From Moheibacter sediminis (GTDB lineage: Bacteria > Bacteroidota > Bacteroidia > Flavobacteriales > Weeksellaceae), in contig NZ_FWXS01000002.1 of assembly GCF_900176425.1 (NCBI RefSeq), forward strand, positions 248,001 through 312,000: DNA of 64,000 nucleotides. The letters are read 5' to 3'. Below are positions 32,364-41,035 of this stretch, one piece after another. Numbering within the stretch: position 1 is the stretch's first letter; each line of letters begins with the position of its first letter. The translations under genes were made by a program, and so were the position numbers. Below the pieces are notes generated by a model. The model was not told where the DNA came from. It saw only the letters and a program-made list of their open reading frames with translations, and made no database searches.

Positions 32364-34607
32364 ATGCGTCAATTTCTATTTTTTATATTAATTTTCACTT
32401 CTGCAATTGGATTTTCTCAGACCAAAGAAATTCCTCATTTTCAGGTGGATTCAGGTAAACCACAGTTAAATTTCCAATCCATAGAAGTAAATGTAGTCGG
32501 AAAAGCAGCTGATGTTCATTTGTATCAATCTTTTACTGTTCAAAATAAAATCAACGGATATTACCTTTATCCGGTAAATTTGGAATCTTCGCTTTATGAA
32601 CTGACTGTTTATCTTTCTGATAAAATTATTTCGATGGATGTCAGAAATATGGACAACATCCGCAAACAGGTTTTAGCTGAAAATAAAAAAGGAAAAAAAG
32701 TCACGCTCAAGCATCAGGACGATTCTAATTTTATCAAATTAAATATACCTTCCATTCCGGAAAATGAGGAAATCAAAGTCGTTTTAAAATATACTCAGAA
32801 TTTAGCTGTTAATAACGAATCGAAAAACCTTGAAATTCTCTCTTTTATCAATTCTGCTTACGAATTGAATTTGAAAGAATTTGAATTTAAAATCAACTTA
32901 ATCAGTCCCACACCGATCGACCATGCAGAAATTAATTCACACGAAACTGTAAACAAAAAAGTTTCAGAAAAGTACCAAACTTTCTCATACACAGGAAATA
33001 AATGGAATAATTCAATTCAATTAAATTACAATTCCAAAGGAAAAGAGGCCGATGCAGGAATGTTGGTTTATGAAGAAAAAGGTTGCCGTTATATTTTAGG
33101 AGTTGTGGAGCCGCCAAAAGAAATCAAACCTGAACAAATAGCACCTCGAGAATATGTTTTTGTGATGGATATTTCCGGTTCCATGCAAGGATTTCCGATT
33201 GAGACTTCCAAAGAATTAGTAAATCGCATTTTACACGATTTGAAACCCGAAGAGAAATTCAACATTCTCTTTTTTGCAGGAAGCAGTGATTTTTTTGCCA
33301 AAGAATCTGTTTATGCCACGCCTGAAAATATCGATTTGGCAATTCAGATGATAAATGACAAGCGCGGAACGGGTAAAACCAAACTGGCCGAGGCACTCAA
33401 AAAAGTTTATACTTACAAGCCTGATAAAGCTTACAATAGGATTGTCGTTTTGGTGACCGATGGGAAATTAAACGAAGAAAAAAGCCTTTATTTTGATTTA
33501 AAACAAAACCTCAAAGATGCGCAGTATTTCTGTTTCGGGATTGGTTATGACATTGACCGTAAGACGATTCAGCAGATTTCGCAGATTTCAGGAACAGAAT
33601 CAGTTTTGATTGCTGACCAAATCGATGCCAAAAAGGAAATGGATAAATTTTTCAATACCATTCGTACGCCGCTTTTGAGATACATTCAGGTGCAATCTAA
33701 AAATCTGAATTTATCTGAAACTTATCCGAGCCAATTCAATGGATTTCTTTCAAGTGAATCTTCAAGTTTCGTCAGCAAAGAATGCAGTGGAACGCGTGAT
33801 CCAAAATTAATTCTGACCGGAATTAACGGTGAAGAAAATTACCAGGAAGAATTTTCGCTTCCAAATGTCGATAACAATCAAGATTTAAAAATCCTGAAAT
33901 ACCTTTGGGGGAAAGAAAAAATTGAATTTTTACTTCAGGAAGAAGAACGATGCGGTTCGCGTTGTATCAATGATGGAAAATACCGAAATCAAATTATCAA
34001 AATAGGTGAGGAACTCAACATCGCCACGCCTTATACTTCATTTATCGAAGAATCTTATGTAAATAATAACAACAATCGAGGACGCAAATACTCTCTTTAT
34101 GAAAATCCAAATAACCAAGTGATTTTCCAGAATGATTATGATTCTGATTTTGATAAAGTTCCCAATACCATTGATGAATGCCCTTATGACAGAGGTTTGA
34201 TCAGCCGAAAAGGTTGTCCGAAAACCAAACAGGAAAAAATCACCACCGAAATCAACCGCATGTTGGAAGGAATTGAATTTGATTTTGATTCGTTTTTAAT
34301 TAAATCTGAATTTTATGAAAAATTAAATACGGCGGCTTCGATTATTTCTTCACAATCTGAACAAGTTTATGTCGTGGAAGGGCATACCGATGCGGCGGGA
34401 ACGCCCCAATACAACCAAAATTTATCAATGAGTCGTGCGAAGGCTGTGTCAGATTATTTAGTTCAAAAAGGTGTAAAAGAATCGCAGATGAAACTAATAG
34501 GGAAGGGCGATACAGAATTGAAACATCCTGAATGCAGACCGCAGGAAGTTTGTGATGACCAGAAAAATTTTGAAAACCGTCGAGTTATTTTCAAGACTTT
34601 AAATTAA
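32364..34607 (+). CDS. VIT/VWA domain surface protein with C-terminal OmpA domain
   Basis: A 747-residue exported protein. A signal peptide ends near 'SAIGFSQT'. A VIT (inter-alpha-trypsin inhibitor) domain covers about 25-150. A von Willebrand A domain follows with the MIDAS metal site 'FVMDISGSMQG' near residue 270. A single thrombospondin type 3-like calcium motif ('DSDFDKVPNTIDECPYDRG') lies near 595. An OmpA peptidoglycan-binding domain ends the protein ('YVVEGHTDAAGTPQYNQNLSMSRAKAVSDYLVQKG'). This combination suggests a cell-wall-anchored adhesion or envelope-organising protein. The next gene, 24 bases on, encodes a lipoprotein with the same calcium motif, so they may act together. Confidence 0.88.
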   Translation: MRQFLFFILIFTSAIGFSQTKEIPHFQVDSGKPQLNFQSIEVNVVGKAADVHLYQSFTVQNKINGYYLYPVNLESSLYELTVYLSDKIISMDVRNMDNIRKQVLAENKKGKKVTLKHQDDSNFIKLNIPSIPENEEIKVVLKYTQNLAVNNESKNLEILSFINSAYELNLKEFEFKINLISPTPIDHAEINSHETVNKKVSEKYQTFSYTGNKWNNSIQLNYNSKGKEADAGMLVYEEKGCRYILGVVEPPKEIKPEQIAPREYVFVMDISGSMQGFPIETSKELVNRILHDLKPEEKFNILFFAGSSDFFAKESVYATPENIDLAIQMINDKRGTGKTKLAEALKKVYTYKPDKAYNRIVVLVTDGKLNEEKSLYFDLKQNLKDAQYFCFGIGYDIDRKTIQQISQISGTESVLIADQIDAKKEMDKFFNTIRTPLLRYIQVQSKNLNLSETYPSQFNGFLSSESSSFVSKECSGTRDPKLILTGINGEENYQEEFSLPNVDNNQDLKILKYLWGKEKIEFLLQEEERCGSRCINDGKYRNQIIKIGEELNIATPYTSFIEESYVNNNNNRGRKYSLYENPNNQVIFQNDYDSDFDKVPNTIDECPYDRGLISRKGCPKTKQEKITTEINRMLEGIEFDFDSFLIKSEFYEKLNTAASIISSQSEQVYVVEGHTDAAGTPQYNQNLSMSRAKAVSDYLVQKGVKESQMKLIGKGDTELKHPECRPQEVCDDQKNFENRRVIFKTLN

Positions 34608-34631
34608 ATTTGTAGAAATCACTAACTAAAA

Positions 34632-34943
34632 ATGAAAGCCTCTTTTATAATTCTCAGTTTAATTTTTATCACTTCCTGCACACAGCAGAAGTTGTTGACG
34701 CATAATTTTATTGATTCCGATTTAGACGGTGTGCACGATAATCGCGATGCTTGTCCGAATGAACCTGGTTCTATTTTTAATTTTGGCTGTCCCGATGACG
34801 AACCTCAATTGTCATTGTCATTTAACAAAGAAAAATCTACAGATTCCGATTTAGATGGAGTTCCGGATGATAAAGATGAATGTCCGTTTGTATATGGTTC
34901 ACCTTTTAATCAGGGTTGTCCGTTCAAAACAAAACCCTTGTAA
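34632..34943 (+). CDS. Thrombospondin type 3 repeat lipoprotein
   Basis: A 103-residue predicted lipoprotein: signal 'MKASFIILSLIFITSC' with Cys16. The mature part has two calcium-binding thrombospondin type 3-like repeats, 'DSDLDGVHDNRDACPNEPG' and 'DSDLDGVPDDKDECPFVYG', each ending in a cysteine-bearing 'GCP'. There is no OmpA or other domain, so the gene may be a shortened relative of TSP3-OmpA proteins or a stand-alone partner for the upstream VWA/OmpA protein. A terminator hairpin follows. Confidence 0.85.
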   Translation: MKASFIILSLIFITSCTQQKLLTHNFIDSDLDGVHDNRDACPNEPGSIFNFGCPDDEPQLSLSFNKEKSTDSDLDGVPDDKDECPFVYGSPFNQGCPFKTKPL

Positions 34944-34961
34944 ATTAGATTATAAAATAAT

Positions 34962-35003
34962 AAAGCGAATAATCTCAAAAGAAATTCTTCGCTTTCATTT
35001 TAA
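34962..35003. terminator. Intrinsic terminator between convergent genes
   Basis: AAAGCGAA (34962-34969) pairs with TTCGCTTT (34988-34995), extended by AAT/ATT, followed by a T-rich tract. It lies 18 bases after the TSP3 gene stop and 20 before the end of the minus-strand AhpD-like gene. Confidence 0.75.
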
Positions 35004-35022
35004 TTACCCATTATTAATTTAA

Positions 35023-35463
35023 TCACATCCCCGGCTGCAAACGTGTGGTGATTGCGATTCTGTTCCATGCATTGATAGTCACGATGGCCATGATGATTTG
35101 CGCTATGGTATTTTTATCGAAGAATTTTTCAGCTTCGGCATAAGTTTTATCAGTCAATCCATGTTGAGAAATCAAAGTGATTTCCTCTGTCATAGCTAGA
35201 ATTACTCTTTCTTCTTCGGTAAACAAATTCGTTTCACTCCACGCATTCAAAAGAAAAATTCTTTGAGTTGTTTCTCCATACTTGATCGCATCTTTTGTAT
35301 GCATGTCGATACAGTAAGCACAACCATTGATTTGCGAGGCTCTGATTTTGATTAGTTCTTTGAGCGTTTTGCTGATTGAAACTGTTTGTAAATAACCTTC
35401 TAATCCCATCATTGCTTTGTAAGCTGCGGATTCTGTCGTTGCCATGTTAAATCTTGTTTCCAT
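35023..35463 (-). CDS. Carboxymuconolactone decarboxylase/AhpD-like protein
   Basis: A 146-residue protein of the AhpD/CMD fold with the redox motif 'SQINGCAYCIDMHTKDA'. The CxxC and the following histidine are the catalytic set of AhpD-type alkylhydroperoxidases. The C-terminal 'IVTINAWNRIAITTRLQPG' is typical of the wide AhpD-related group. It most likely reduces peroxides or acts on a small electrophile. It is the last gene of a minus-strand operon with SDR, NTF2-like and DoxX genes, next to a divergent HxlR regulator. Confidence 0.93.
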   Translation of the reverse strand: METRFNMATTESAAYKAMMGLEGYLQTVSISKTLKELIKIRASQINGCAYCIDMHTKDAIKYGETTQRIFLLNAWSETNLFTEEERVILAMTEEITLISQHGLTDKTYAEAEKFFDKNTIAQIIMAIVTINAWNRIAITTRLQPGM

Positions 35464-35488
35464 TTTTTTAAATTTAATTGTTTATATT

Positions 35489-35914
35489 TTATTTATTTAA
35501 TTCGTCCAAACTCAATGAATATTCATTTTGATTTGCCAATAAAAATGAAGCTGCACAGCCAATCCATACCGAATAATCCAGTGGCACCTTCATCCCGAAA
35601 GCAATCATCATCGAAAGCGCAAAAGTCATTAGCAGAAAACCTGAGCCATAAGCCGCAATCTTGGTTTTATACCCCAAAAGAAGCATCAGCGGAAAAATAA
35701 TTTCCAATGAGGTAGCAGTATAAGCGCCAACTTTACTCAAAAATTCAGGTAAGAAAAACGTAAGTAGCCGGGTATATTTTTCAAAATTATTCCAATTGCC
35801 CCAGACAGAATTTTCACCCCAAAATCCAAAGCGGTCTGCAACTGCTGAAAGCATCGTAACAGCAATAGCGATTCTTAAAAATAATTGAGCGAACTGAACT
35901 TTTTGACTTTTCAT
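35489..35914 (-). CDS. DoxX-family membrane protein
   Basis: A 141-residue DoxX-type protein with four membrane helices ('LFLRIAIAVTMLSAVADRFGFWG', 'KVGAYTATSLEIIFPLMLLLGYKTKIAA', and two more). Family members form membrane quinone- or sulfur-linked oxidoreductase partners, or help against oxidative stress. The start is the ATG at 35912-35914; the longer reading begins at a TTG and adds only an atypical charged tail. It is 25 bases from the AhpD-like gene, in an operon under probable HxlR control. Confidence 0.88.
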   Translation of the reverse strand: MKSQKVQFAQLFLRIAIAVTMLSAVADRFGFWGENSVWGNWNNFEKYTRLLTFFLPEFLSKVGAYTATSLEIIFPLMLLLGYKTKIAAYGSGFLLMTFALSMMIAFGMKVPLDYSVWIGCAASFLLANQNEYSLSLDELNK

Positions 35915-36018
35915 GATTATAATTTTTAAACAAGACAAAGTTGCGCTTTCTATATTTCAAAAAACTTAAACTGGTTTAAGAAAACATTTTTAAATAAAAT
36001 AATTTGCTGAAATTTACA

Positions 36019-36336
36019 TCATCCTGTGATTTTCAACGATTGAATCAATCCCTGATTCAGTTCCAAATGATATTTTAAAACAATAGGGCTTCCCGGAAAT
36101 GTTCCTGAGGCTTCTGCCGATAGGACATTGTCATTTTCGTTATAATCTAATGGTTTCATTGTGGCTTCGTATTTTTTATTGGCTTTGTCAATCCAGTTTT
36201 CAATTTCTGCTTTTCCGTTGTGAGTTTTGCCTTCATCGAATACTTCAGCATTTTCAGTAAAACAATTTGCATAAGCTATACTGTTAAATTCGTTTTGCGC
36301 TTTCACTAATTCTGAGACAATTTTTGGTAAATTCAT
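36019..36336 (-). CDS. NTF2-like (SnoaL) fold protein
   Basis: A 105-residue single-domain protein with the nuclear transport factor 2-like cone fold ('KAQNEFNSIAYANCFTENAEVFDEGKTHNGKAEIENWIDKANKKYEATMKPL'). Such SnoaL-type proteins hydrolyse, isomerise or bind small organic molecules; the ligand is unknown. Its place between SDR and DoxX genes, 20 bases after the SDR stop, suggests it acts on the same electrophile or quinone. Confidence 0.85.
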   Translation of the reverse strand: MNLPKIVSELVKAQNEFNSIAYANCFTENAEVFDEGKTHNGKAEIENWIDKANKKYEATMKPLDYNENDNVLSAEASGTFPGSPIVLKYHLELNQGLIQSLKITG

Positions 36337-36356
36337 ATTATTGTATTTTAAGATTA

Positions 36357-37151
36357 TTAAATTGTTGGTACGGTGCCGCCATCTATTACAAATTCAGTTC
36401 CTGTTAAATAATTGGCTCTTGGAGAAACAAGAAAACCAACCAATTCAGCTACTTCTTCCGGTTCTGCAGGTCTGCCATAAGGTACTCCTCCCAACGCATC
36501 CACAACACTTTGCTGAGCTTCCTCAATAGATATTTTTGAATTTTGGGCAATTGTTTCCAACCATACTTTGACATTTTCTGTCCTGATCCATCCTGGTGAA
36601 ACAGTCAGGACGCGAACACCTTTTGGCGTGACTTCATTTGATAAACTTTTACTGTAATTTATCAATCCTGCCTTTGCAGCTGCATAAGGCAAAGTAGAAT
36701 CATACAAAGGCAATTTACCCTGGATGGAAGCGATGTGAATAATTACACCAGTTTTTCGCTCTATCATTTGTGGTAAAAATCCTCTGTCGAGTCGAACAGG
36801 AGCAAGCAAATTAGTTTGTAGAGTTGATTCCCAATCTTCATCCGTTAATACGGTAAAACCACCTGCAGGTGTTGATGAAGAGCCAAGATTGTTCACAAGA
36901 ATATCCAGCCTCCCGTAAGTTGACAATACTTCGTTGATTACTTTTCGAGTTCCTTCTGCCTTACTCAAATCGGAAGAAATGAAATGCAAATTGTTGTTTT
37001 CTTTTTCAGGTGCATTCCTTGCGGTAATAATAACCGTTGCACCAGCTTGTAATAGTCTTTCTGCAATTGCTTTTCCGGCTCCTTTTGTTCCCCCGGTTAC
37101 CAAGGCAATTTTACCTTGAAGTTCGTTGTTGTAATTAAATTGATTTTCCAT
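36357..37151 (-). CDS. Short-chain dehydrogenase/reductase (SDR)
   Basis: A 264-residue classical SDR. Cofactor motif 'IALVTGGTKGAGKAIAERLLQAGATVII', the 'NNLG' strand, the catalytic Ser-Tyr-Lys set in 'IIHIASIQ...YAAAKAGLINYSKSL', and the C-terminal 'TGTEFVIDGGT' are present. It oxidises or reduces an alcohol/carbonyl with NAD(P)(H). The start is the ATG at 37149-37151; the frame can be read further up but without an ATG. It heads an operon with the NTF2-like, DoxX and AhpD-like genes and is divergent from an HxlR regulator, so it is probably induced by thiol-reactive stress. Confidence 0.94.
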   Translation of the reverse strand: MENQFNYNNELQGKIALVTGGTKGAGKAIAERLLQAGATVIITARNAPEKENNNLHFISSDLSKAEGTRKVINEVLSTYGRLDILVNNLGSSSTPAGGFTVLTDEDWESTLQTNLLAPVRLDRGFLPQMIERKTGVIIHIASIQGKLPLYDSTLPYAAAKAGLINYSKSLSNEVTPKGVRVLTVSPGWIRTENVKVWLETIAQNSKISIEEAQQSVVDALGGVPYGRPAEPEEVAELVGFLVSPRANYLTGTEFVIDGGTVPTI

Positions 37152-37219
37152 TTTGTTATTTCTTTGGTGCAAAATTCCGAAGTATCTCAATTTCTGACAA
37201 TAACGGAAAATCGAATTGC

Positions 37220-37242
37220 ATAGGGATAATTTTTTCCCCTAT
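37220..37242. promoter_or_regulatory. Candidate HxlR operator in the divergent region
   Basis: ATAGGG (37220-37225) and CCCTAT (37237-37242) are perfect inverted arms with an 11-base spacer, about midway between the SDR (starts 37151) and hxlR-type (starts 37277) genes. A dyad here suits control of both, but the arms are short. Confidence 0.45.
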
Positions 37243-37276
37243 TGTGCATTTTGGAACATTGGGTTAATTTTACAGT

Positions 37277-37648
37277 ATGCATGAAAGAAAAATACCACTG
37301 AACTTAAATTGCGGTCTCGACCTTATCGGTGAAGTCCTTTACGGTAAATGGAAAATCCGTTTGTTATGGTTCATCAATGAAGGACACCTCCGTCCCAGCG
37401 AGCTCCAGCGTAAAATCCCTAATGCTTCAAGGCGGGTTTTGAACATCCAGCTCAGAGAATTGGAAGAACACGGATTGGTTTGCAAAATCATCTACGCGCA
37501 GGTTCCACCCAAAGTAGAATATTTCCTGACGGATTTTGGGAAAACATTGATTCCTGTAATTTCCACATTGGGAAACTGGGGCGATGCTCATGAAAAACGG
37601 TTGAGGGAAGTTATTTTAGCAAGAACAAAAAAAGTGATTGTAAATTAA
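37277..37648 (+). CDS. HxlR-family transcriptional regulator
   Basis: A 123-residue winged-helix regulator of the HxlR family ('LIGEVLYGKWKIRLLWFINEGHLRPSELQRKIPNASRRVLNIQLRELEEHGLV', wing 'VPPKVEYFLTDFGKTLIPV'). The N-terminal cysteine ('NLNCGLDLIG', Cys12) is the conserved sensing thiol of YodB/HypR-type members that respond to quinones, diamide or aldehydes. Its divergent placement from the SDR-NTF2-DoxX-AhpD operon makes that operon its likely target. It overlaps the convergent helicase gene by 4 bases. Confidence 0.94.
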   Translation: MHERKIPLNLNCGLDLIGEVLYGKWKIRLLWFINEGHLRPSELQRKIPNASRRVLNIQLRELEEHGLVCKIIYAQVPPKVEYFLTDFGKTLIPVISTLGNWGDAHEKRLREVILARTKKVIVN

Positions 37649-38787
37649 TATCCATGCATATCAATTCCTTCTGTACGTTGTAGCGTAACTTTCTTACCCA
37701 TTTTTTTCTGGATTACCCTGAAATGTTGCAATTCGTCATCTGTCAAAATATTGATAGCCGTCCCTTTTTCACCTGCACGACCCGTTCGACCGATTCTGTG
37801 AATGTAATCCAAGGGTGAACGTGGCAATTCATAATTGATAACACAAGGCAGAGATTCGATGTGTATTCCACGGCCGATCAAATCAGTCGCTACCAAGATC
37901 TGTGCACCGTTAACCCTGAATTCTTCCAGATTATTTCTACGCGCACCTTGCGATTTCTGACTGTGAATGGCAACCGCTTTTATTTTATTTTTCTTTAGTT
38001 TTTCAACCAGATTATCAGCAGACCTCGTAGAGGAAACGAAGATCAAAGCTTTTTTCACTTTCTTTTCCTTAATTAAATAACGTAAAAACGGTCCTTTGTT
38101 TTCAGGCGAAACGTGATAAGCGATTTGTTCAATGTCATCAATTTCAACTTCCTCTTTTTTGATTTCAATCAGTGTAGGATTTTTGGAAAGACGTTGCTTC
38201 ATTTCAGCAACCTTGTCGTCTAAAGTAGCAGAAAACATTGTCGTTTGTTTCTGAGTAGGCATCAATCCAAAAAGCTTATCCATCTCTTCTCCAAAACCCA
38301 ATTGGAACATTTTGTCCGCTTCATCTATTACCAAATGTTGGATTGCCGAAATACTCAAAGCATTGTGGTCGATCAAATCCAAAAGACGGCCTGGTGTTGC
38401 GATCAGTACTTCCACACCATATAAACCTTTCATTTGAGGATTGATAGAAACACCGCCATAAACTGCCATCGTACGGATTTCACGCTTCAGATTTTCTGTA
38501 AAAGCTCTGAAAACTTCATCAATCTGTATAGCCAATTCCCTCGTAGGAACCAATACCAAAACTTGAATATTACGGTCTTTTTTGATTTCTGTATTTTGTA
38601 GCTTATCCAAAATCGGCATCACAAAACAAGCCGTTTTTCCCGAACCCGTTTGTGCAATTCCCATCAGGTCTTTTCCCTGTAAAATAACAGGAATTGTCTG
38701 CTCCTGAATAGGAAATGGTTTCAGATACCCTAACTTTTTTACGGAATGAATGATATTGCTTGATAATCCCAAGGTTTCAAATGACAT
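37645..38787 (-). CDS. DEAD-box RNA helicase (RhlE-type)
   Basis: A 380-residue ATP-dependent RNA helicase: Q-motif 'YLKPFPIQEQTIPVILQGKDLMGIAQTGSGKTACFVMP', 'LVIDEADKMFQLGF' (motif II), 'FSATLDDKV' (III) and 'HRIGRTGRAG' (VI). The protein stops soon after the second RecA-like domain, with no basic tail or RNA-binding extension; RhlE proteins are usually somewhat longer. RNA remodelling in decay or ribosome assembly is likely. A promoter element lies 18 bases before its ATG. Confidence 0.92.
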   Translation of the reverse strand: MSFETLGLSSNIIHSVKKLGYLKPFPIQEQTIPVILQGKDLMGIAQTGSGKTACFVMPILDKLQNTEIKKDRNIQVLVLVPTRELAIQIDEVFRAFTENLKREIRTMAVYGGVSINPQMKGLYGVEVLIATPGRLLDLIDHNALSISAIQHLVIDEADKMFQLGFGEEMDKLFGLMPTQKQTTMFSATLDDKVAEMKQRLSKNPTLIEIKKEEVEIDDIEQIAYHVSPENKGPFLRYLIKEKKVKKALIFVSSTRSADNLVEKLKKNKIKAVAIHSQKSQGARRNNLEEFRVNGAQILVATDLIGRGIHIESLPCVINYELPRSPLDYIHRIGRTGRAGEKGTAINILTDDELQHFRVIQKKMGKKVTLQRTEGIDMHGY

Positions 38788-38804
38788 AAAATCTTATTTA
38801 GCCA

Positions 38805-38812
38805 CAAAGATA
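38805..38812 (-). promoter_or_regulatory. Bacteroidota -7 element for the RhlE-type helicase
   Basis: TATCTTTG on the minus strand matches TAnnTTTG and lies 17 bases before the ATG at 38787. Confidence 0.55.
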
Positions 38813-38901
38813 AGTTTTCTCCAAAATCATTTTTTCCAATATAACTCACAAAAATAAATAAAGTATCCTATTTAAAGTAAATAGAAATTGAATTTTAAAA
38901 T

Positions 38902-39261
38902 TTAACTCAATTTCTCTAAAGCTTCTGAAACAGAATTGAGAAAATTTATCTGTTTTCCTTGGTTGCTTTCGAAAATGAAATCGTTCAAACTTTTGGAATT
39001 GAATTCAGAAAAATCTCCAACAATGACCAAACGAATTCTGTAATTGGAAAATTTCTGTAGAATCTCTCCCGCCAGTTTATTTTTCAATTCAAAAAAATCA
39101 TCGGTAAGATTGTGTTTGTGAATGATGATTTTATCAAATCCTTGATAATAAACATTTCCCATCAAATCCAAACCGTCTTGTTCATTTTTAATCAGAATTC
39201 CATCCGAAATGATCTCTGCGATTGGGGAATTATTTATTTTATGAGTTTTGATTTGTATCAT
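38902..39261 (-). CDS. DUF4180 domain protein
   Basis: A 119-residue cytoplasmic protein matching the DUF4180 family by pattern ('IAEIISDGILIKNEQDGLDLMGNVYYQGFDKIIIHKHNLTDDFFELKNKLAGEILQKFSNY' region). The family is related to STAS-like small domains and has no known function. It overlaps the upstream ABC-F gene by 4 bases, so the two are translated together; whether it supports that ATPase is unknown. A weak dyad spans its stop codon. Confidence 0.78.
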   Translation of the reverse strand: MIQIKTHKINNSPIAEIISDGILIKNEQDGLDLMGNVYYQGFDKIIIHKHNLTDDFFELKNKLAGEILQKFSNYRIRLVIVGDFSEFNSKSLNDFIFESNQGKQINFLNSVSEALEKLS

Positions 39262-40889
39262 TTTTCAATCTCCTTCAAGCTTTCCATCTTTTTGTTAGCA
39301 AGAAAGCCTTTGATATCTTCGAAATGTTCACGCACGCGTTTGTTTCCAAATTCAAAAACTTTTTCCGCCAATCCATCCAAGAAATCACGGTCGTGAGAAA
39401 CCAAAATTACTGTTCCTTCAAAATCTTTTAAAGCATCTTTGATAATGTCTTTGGTTTTCATATCCAAATGGTTGGTAGGCTCATCGAGAATCAAAACATT
39501 GTAAGGTTCAAGCAATAATTTAACCATTGCCAAACGCGTTTTTTCGCCACCCGAAAGGACTCTTACTTTTTTGTCGATGTCATCTCCTTTAAACATAAAT
39601 GCACCTAAAATGTTTTTAATTTGCGTTCTGACATCACCTTCTGCAATGCGGTCAACAGTTTCAAAAATTGTTAAATCTTCGTCTAACAAAGACGCCTGAT
39701 TTTGTGCGAAATAACCTATCTTGGCGTTGTGTCCGATTTCTAATTTTCCATCAAAATCAATTTCGCCCATCATGGCTTTTATCATGGTCGATTTTCCTTC
39801 ACCATTTTTACCAACCAAAGCTACCTTTTGTCCGCGTTCTATGACCATATCAGCATCTTTGAACACAACATAGTCTCCGTATTTTTTAGATAAACTTTCA
39901 ACGGTGACCGGATATTGTCCCGTGCGTTGCGCAGGTGGGAATTTCAATTTCAAAGCCGAAGAATCAACTTCATCAACCTGAATGATGTCCAGTTTCTCCA
40001 GCATTTTGACACGAGACTGAACCTGCAAAGTTTTGGAATAAGTTCCTTTGAAACGCTCGATGAAATCACGGTTTTCCGCAATCATTTTTTGTTGCTCTTC
40101 GTAGTGTTTCTGCTGTTGTTCACGTCGTTCCTGACGAAGAATTAAATAATCTGAATATTTCGCTTTATAATCATAAATGCGTCCCATCGTCACTTCGATC
40201 GTTCGGTTAGTAATGTTATCTACAAACGCTCTATCGTGGGATATAACCATCACGGCTTTGGCTTGGTTTTTCAAAAATTCTTCTAACCATTGGATCGATT
40301 CGATGTCCAAATGGTTCGTTGGTTCGTCTAATAAAATCAAGTCAGGTTTACGAAGCAAGATTTTTGCTAATTCGATGCGCATACGCCATCCACCTGAAAA
40401 TTCAGAAGTTGAACGGTCTAAATCTTCCTGTAGGAAACCCATTCCTTTCAGTACTTTTTCCACTTCGGAATCGTAATTGACTTCTTCGATGGAATAAAAT
40501 TTCTCGCTCAATTCTGACACGCGCTCAATTAATTTCATGTAATCGTCGCTTTCATAATCGGTGCGTACAGTTAATTGTTCGTTGATGTCATCTATTTCGT
40601 TTTTCATTGATAAAAATTCATGGAAAGCCTTGGATACTTCTTCCCGAACAGTGCAATTGTCTTCAGTCAATAAATGCTGCGGCAAATAAGCGATGACTGC
40701 TTCTTTGGGAGCGTAAATATTTCCTGAACTGGGTTTATTGATGCCCGCAACTATCTTCAGCAAGGTTGATTTTCCGGCTCCGTTTTTACCCATGAGGGCT
40801 ATTTTATCGTTTTCATTGATCACAAAACTTACTCCGCTGAAAAGGGTTGTCGCGCCGAAGTTAACGGCAATGTCATTGACTGTTATCAT
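39258..40889 (-). CDS. ABC-F family ATPase
   Basis: A 543-residue soluble protein with two ABC cassettes and no membrane domain. Cassette 1 has 'ALMGKNGAGKSTLLKIVAG' and 'EFSGGWRMRIELAKILLRKPDLILLDEPTNHLD'; cassette 2 has 'ALVGKNGEGKSTMIKAMMG' and 'LSGGEKTRLAMVKLLLEPYNVLILDEPTNHLD'. The linker carries charged helices ('RQERREQQQKHYEEQQKMI'). ABC-F proteins bind the ribosome E site and help translation, some giving antibiotic resistance. The pattern is closest to the YbiT/Uup-like housekeeping types; resistance is not suggested. It has a promoter element and is divergent from a GDPD gene. Confidence 0.94.
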   Translation of the reverse strand: MITVNDIAVNFGATTLFSGVSFVINENDKIALMGKNGAGKSTLLKIVAGINKPSSGNIYAPKEAVIAYLPQHLLTEDNCTVREEVSKAFHEFLSMKNEIDDINEQLTVRTDYESDDYMKLIERVSELSEKFYSIEEVNYDSEVEKVLKGMGFLQEDLDRSTSEFSGGWRMRIELAKILLRKPDLILLDEPTNHLDIESIQWLEEFLKNQAKAVMVISHDRAFVDNITNRTIEVTMGRIYDYKAKYSDYLILRQERREQQQKHYEEQQKMIAENRDFIERFKGTYSKTLQVQSRVKMLEKLDIIQVDEVDSSALKLKFPPAQRTGQYPVTVESLSKKYGDYVVFKDADMVIERGQKVALVGKNGEGKSTMIKAMMGEIDFDGKLEIGHNAKIGYFAQNQASLLDEDLTIFETVDRIAEGDVRTQIKNILGAFMFKGDDIDKKVRVLSGGEKTRLAMVKLLLEPYNVLILDEPTNHLDMKTKDIIKDALKDFEGTVILVSHDRDFLDGLAEKVFEFGNKRVREHFEDIKGFLANKKMESLKEIEK

Positions 40890-40911
40890 AATTCTTTATC
40901 GAAAAACGGTG

Positions 40912-40919
40912 CAAAGATA
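40912..40919 (-). promoter_or_regulatory. Bacteroidota -7 element for the ABC-F gene
   Basis: TATCTTTG on the minus strand matches TAnnTTTG, 22 bases before the ATG at 40889. Confidence 0.58.
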
Positions 40920-41026
40920 AGTTTTTGGAACTTAGTATTAGTTAGTAGTGAATCTTAGGCTTGGATAATTATAATTGGAATATTCAACAGGCCAATTAAT
41001 CTTAGAAATAATTCTTATTTAATGAG

Positions 41027-41034
41027 TATATTTG
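41027..41034 (+). promoter_or_regulatory. Bacteroidota -7 element for the GDPD gene
   Basis: TATATTTG matches TAnnTTTG and ends one base before the first ATG (41036). The second ATG (41039) may be the one used if transcription starts at or after 41036. Confidence 0.55.
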
Positions 41035-41035
41035 T

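Noticed and set aside
39258-40889. ABC-F gene as an antibiotic resistance determinant
   Set aside because: The linker and cassette pattern resemble housekeeping ABC-F types, and no attenuator leader or resistance context is present.
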